Below, one piece after another: positions 61,792-64,000 of a stretch of 64,000 nt of DNA. A program made the position numbers and the translations under genes. The stretch covers positions 2,790,001 to 2,854,000 of the forward strand of contig NZ_CP094527.1 in the NCBI RefSeq assembly GCF_022811725.1. Direction: 5' to 3'. This DNA comes from Mucilaginibacter sp. SMC90. Its GTDB lineage: Bacteria > Bacteroidota > Bacteroidia > Sphingobacteriales > Sphingobacteriaceae. The notes below the pieces were generated by a model. The model ran no database searches and was not told the origin of the DNA. It worked only from the letters and a program-made list of their open reading frames with translations. Each line of letters starts with the position of its first letter. Position 1 is the first letter of the stretch.

Positions 61792-64000
61792 ATGAAAAAA
61801 CAATTTTTAGCTATCACTTTCCTTTTATCGGGCTTTGCTGCATCGGCGCAAAAAGTACCTTATACCAATTGCGATAAATGCTGGCTGGCCGATTCATTAG
61901 GCAACCACCGCGTGGTGCTAACCTTTAACGGTACAGGTAAAGTGGCTAAAGCAGTAATCAATTGGAGGCGTAGAGATAACGACCCCGAAAACAAGCGGAT
62001 CATTATTGAGGATGCTAAAACCAAGCAAAAAATAACCAACGTAAAAATCGGTACAGTAAACCGTGAAAGCGGTGAAATATTCTTTGAGCCAACATCTGGC
62101 AAGGGCACTTACTTTGTGTACTACATGCCTTACAAAAATGAGGGCCGTTCAAATTATCCTAAGGGCGTTTATCTTAAGCCTGAAAATACAGCTTCGACGG
62201 AATGGCTTAACGCTGTAAATGGCAAGGCACCGTTAGCTTCGGTAAAAGAATTTCAGTCGATAGATGCTTTCAATAGCTTTTACCCGATGGAAGTGATCGC
62301 TACTAAAGCCGAAACTGAGGCCTTGGTTAGCAAACACAAGACTGAACCATTTTTAGTTTTTCCAGAGGGTAGGATGAACTCAATACGCATGACCAAAGAT
62401 CTGCCGCAACGCTGGATAGAATTTGGTCCACGAACAGCATATGCCGGTGAAGCTGCCCGTGGAGAAAACTTTGCATTTCAGCTGGGTATTTATGCGTTGC
62501 AGAATCTCGAAAATGTACAGGTAACATTCAGTGACCTTAAATCAGCTACTGGTAAGGTTATTCCGGCTTCGGCACTGTTTTGTATCAATACCGGAGGCAC
62601 TACATACGATGCTAAACCGCTTACTAAAGTAGTAAACGTAACCAAAGGTGATATCCAGGCCTTATGGTGCGGAGTTGATGTGCCGGCTGCGATATTACCT
62701 TCGGTTTATACAGGTAAAGCCACCATCGCCATAAACGGAAAACCTGTAAAAACGATCGCTTTATCTATAAAAGTAACTACCAAAGTATCGAAAGATGGCG
62801 GTGTAAGCGAACCTTATAAAATGACCCGCCTTGGTTGGTTAAACTCAACCATGGCACAGCAAAATACCGTTATTGCACCGTATACGCCGCTTGAGGTAAA
62901 TGGCGACGTTGTAAGTCTGTTAGGTCGTAAGGTAGAAGTGAACAAGGATGGTTTCCCAAAACAGATCCAGACTTATTTTACGCCTGAAATGACGGAGTAT
63001 GCCACAGCTCCGAATAACCTGCTTACAGAAGGTATCCACTTCCATTTTATTGATGCGGCCGGAAAAAAGATTAACCTGAAAAGCCAGGGCGTACAGTTCA
63101 CCAAAAAAGAAGCTGGTACAGTACAATGGACAGCAGTAAGCACCAATGATAGCTTGCAGATGGATGTAACCGCCTCGTTGGAGTTTGACGGCTTTATGGC
63201 TTACACCGTAAAAGTAAAAGCCCTGCAGGATGTGAGCCTGAAAGATATTACCATGCACATTCCCTTTAAAAAGGATTTTGCAAAATACATGATGGGCTTG
63301 GGGCAAAAAGGCGGCTATCGTCCTGAAAACTTTGAATGGAAATGGGATGTAGCCCATAAAAATCAGGATGGTGCCTGGATAGGTAATGTAAACGGCGGGT
63401 TGCAATATTCATTGAGGGGCGAAAAATATGTCCGTCCGCTGAATACTAATTTTTATTTGCAGAAACCTTTGTTATTGCCAACCTCGTGGGGTAATGATAA
63501 CAAGGGCGGTATCAAGGTAGCCTTTGATGGTAAAGCAGTACTGGCCAATAATTACAGCGGTGAACGCGACCTGAAAAAAGGTGATGAGCTTTATTATAAC
63601 TTCACGCTGTTGGTAACACCTTTTCATACCATCAATACCGATTTTCAGTGGGCTACAAGATTCTACCATTCTTACAAGCCTACCGATACAATTAAGAGTG
63701 CAGGTGCAACGCTTATCAATATTCACCACGCTACGGCTATAAACCCTACCATCAACTATCCGTTTATCGCATGGCAAAAGATGAAAGCCTATGATGATTC
63801 GGCACATGCGGCAGGGCTAAAGGTGAAGATCTATAACACCATCCGCGAGTTGTCAAATCATGCATACGAAACATTTGCATTGCGCAGTTTGGGACATGAA
63901 ATTTATTCGCCGGGTAAGGGTGGTGGTTTTAGCTGGTTGCAGGAGCATGTGGGAGATGATTACATAGCTGCCTGGTTTGTACCCGAAATTAAGGATGCAG
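61792..64000 (+). CDS. secreted glycoside-hydrolase-domain protein, DUF6067-like (partial, 3' end cut)
   Basis: Open from ATG 61792 to the window end (736 codons seen, no stop). Signal peptide MKKQFLAITFLLSGFAASAQ, then an Ig/beta-sandwich part with the N-terminal Cys motif NCDKCWLADS. LGWLNSTMAQQNTVIAPYTPL, LLGRKVEVNKDGFPKQIQTYF and ISVLG-type layout resemble DUF6067/GH123-related proteins; the catalytic barrel seems to begin near INIHHATAINPTINYPFI. Probably a large exo- or endo-glycosidase of locus 2. The family is judged from pattern only. Confidence 0.65.
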   Translation, partial: MKKQFLAITFLLSGFAASAQKVPYTNCDKCWLADSLGNHRVVLTFNGTGKVAKAVINWRRRDNDPENKRIIIEDAKTKQKITNVKIGTVNRESGEIFFEPTSGKGTYFVYYMPYKNEGRSNYPKGVYLKPENTASTEWLNAVNGKAPLASVKEFQSIDAFNSFYPMEVIATKAETEALVSKHKTEPFLVFPEGRMNSIRMTKDLPQRWIEFGPRTAYAGEAARGENFAFQLGIYALQNLENVQVTFSDLKSATGKVIPASALFCINTGGTTYDAKPLTKVVNVTKGDIQALWCGVDVPAAILPSVYTGKATIAINGKPVKTIALSIKVTTKVSKDGGVSEPYKMTRLGWLNSTMAQQNTVIAPYTPLEVNGDVVSLLGRKVEVNKDGFPKQIQTYFTPEMTEYATAPNNLLTEGIHFHFIDAAGKKINLKSQGVQFTKKEAGTVQWTAVSTNDSLQMDVTASLEFDGFMAYTVKVKALQDVSLKDITMHIPFKKDFAKYMMGLGQKGGYRPENFEWKWDVAHKNQDGAWIGNVNGGLQYSLRGEKYVRPLNTNFYLQKPLLLPTSWGNDNKGGIKVAFDGKAVLANNYSGERDLKKGDELYYNFTLLVTPFHTINTDFQWATRFYHSYKPTDTIKSAGATLINIHHATAINPTINYPFIAWQKMKAYDDSAHAAGLKVKIYNTIRELSNHAYETFALRSLGHEIYSPGKGGGFSWLQEHVGDDYIAAWFVPEIKDA

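Noticed and set aside
1..64000. CRISPR arrays, prophage, integrase/att sites, IS transposases
   Set aside because: No regularly spaced identical repeats, no transposase or integrase motifs and no tRNA-associated att site were seen.

Overview
The window reads as chromosome of a Bacteroidota bacterium, most probably family Sphingobacteriaceae (Mucilaginibacter or Pedobacter-like; the genus is inference). Support comes from two SusC/SusD outer-membrane pairs, a FecI-type sigma/FecR-type anti-sigma pair in front of one of them, GH92 and GH109-type enzymes, many short unlinked operons without strong Shine-Dalgarno sites, and several start regions carrying the Bacteroidota -7 promoter element TAnnTTTG. 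No tRNA, rRNA, CRISPR array, transposase gene or phage gene was seen.

Layout. 1-9 kb is mostly housekeeping: a JmjC-like cupin, nuoC coupled to pdxH, yqgE, purK-purE, a GT2 glycosyltransferase, a HI0933-type flavoprotein, and nuoA-nuoB. nuoC lies 6.3 kb from nuoAB on the other strand, so the complex I operon is broken up. 9-15 kb holds small membrane proteins, an esterase, a GNAT enzyme, a fasciclin protein, a pair of secreted paralogues and a threonine aldolase. 15.4-25 kb is polysaccharide locus 1: ECF sigma, FecR, STN-containing SusC, SusD and a GH92 alpha-mannosidase, with a predicted antisense RNA in the susC leader. 25-33 kb holds transporters, an HD hydrolase, a YitT protein and a histidine kinase / response regulator / receiver-adenylate cyclase set.

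33-46 kb is the most unusual part. It is a divergent, tightly coupled set of a methyltransferase, amidohydrolase, polysaccharide deacetylase, GNAT, flavin-reductase-like protein and GT4 on the minus strand. On the plus strand are two B12-binding-type radical SAM enzymes, one radical SAM/SPASM-like enzyme and a second methyltransferase, with an ABC exporter convergent at the edge. It looks like a biosynthetic cluster for a modified glycan, glycolipid or other small molecule that I cannot match to a named pathway.

46-64 kb begins with topoisomerase III. It continues with polysaccharide locus 2: a NahK-like sugar kinase, a LacI regulator, a DUF5077/DUF3472 protein, a GH109-type enzyme, SusC, SusD, an arylsulfate-sulfotransferase-like lipoprotein, a TsdA-like dihaem cytochrome and the start of a large secreted glycoside-hydrolase-like protein cut by the window end. 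Five copies of the palindrome CAAACGTTTG stand in front of the kinase, lacI, the DUF3472 gene and (twice) susC. Together they define a probable LacI regulon for an amino-sugar-containing, perhaps sulfated, host-type glycan.

Repeats. Two families of non-coding palindromic elements are scattered between genes. One is REP-like with ends TGTCATTGCGAGG. The other is a ~120-bp MITE-like element with CCCCTCTTGAGAGGGG ends. One copy of the second sits inside the radical SAM operon, and another lies inside a larger inverted repeat.
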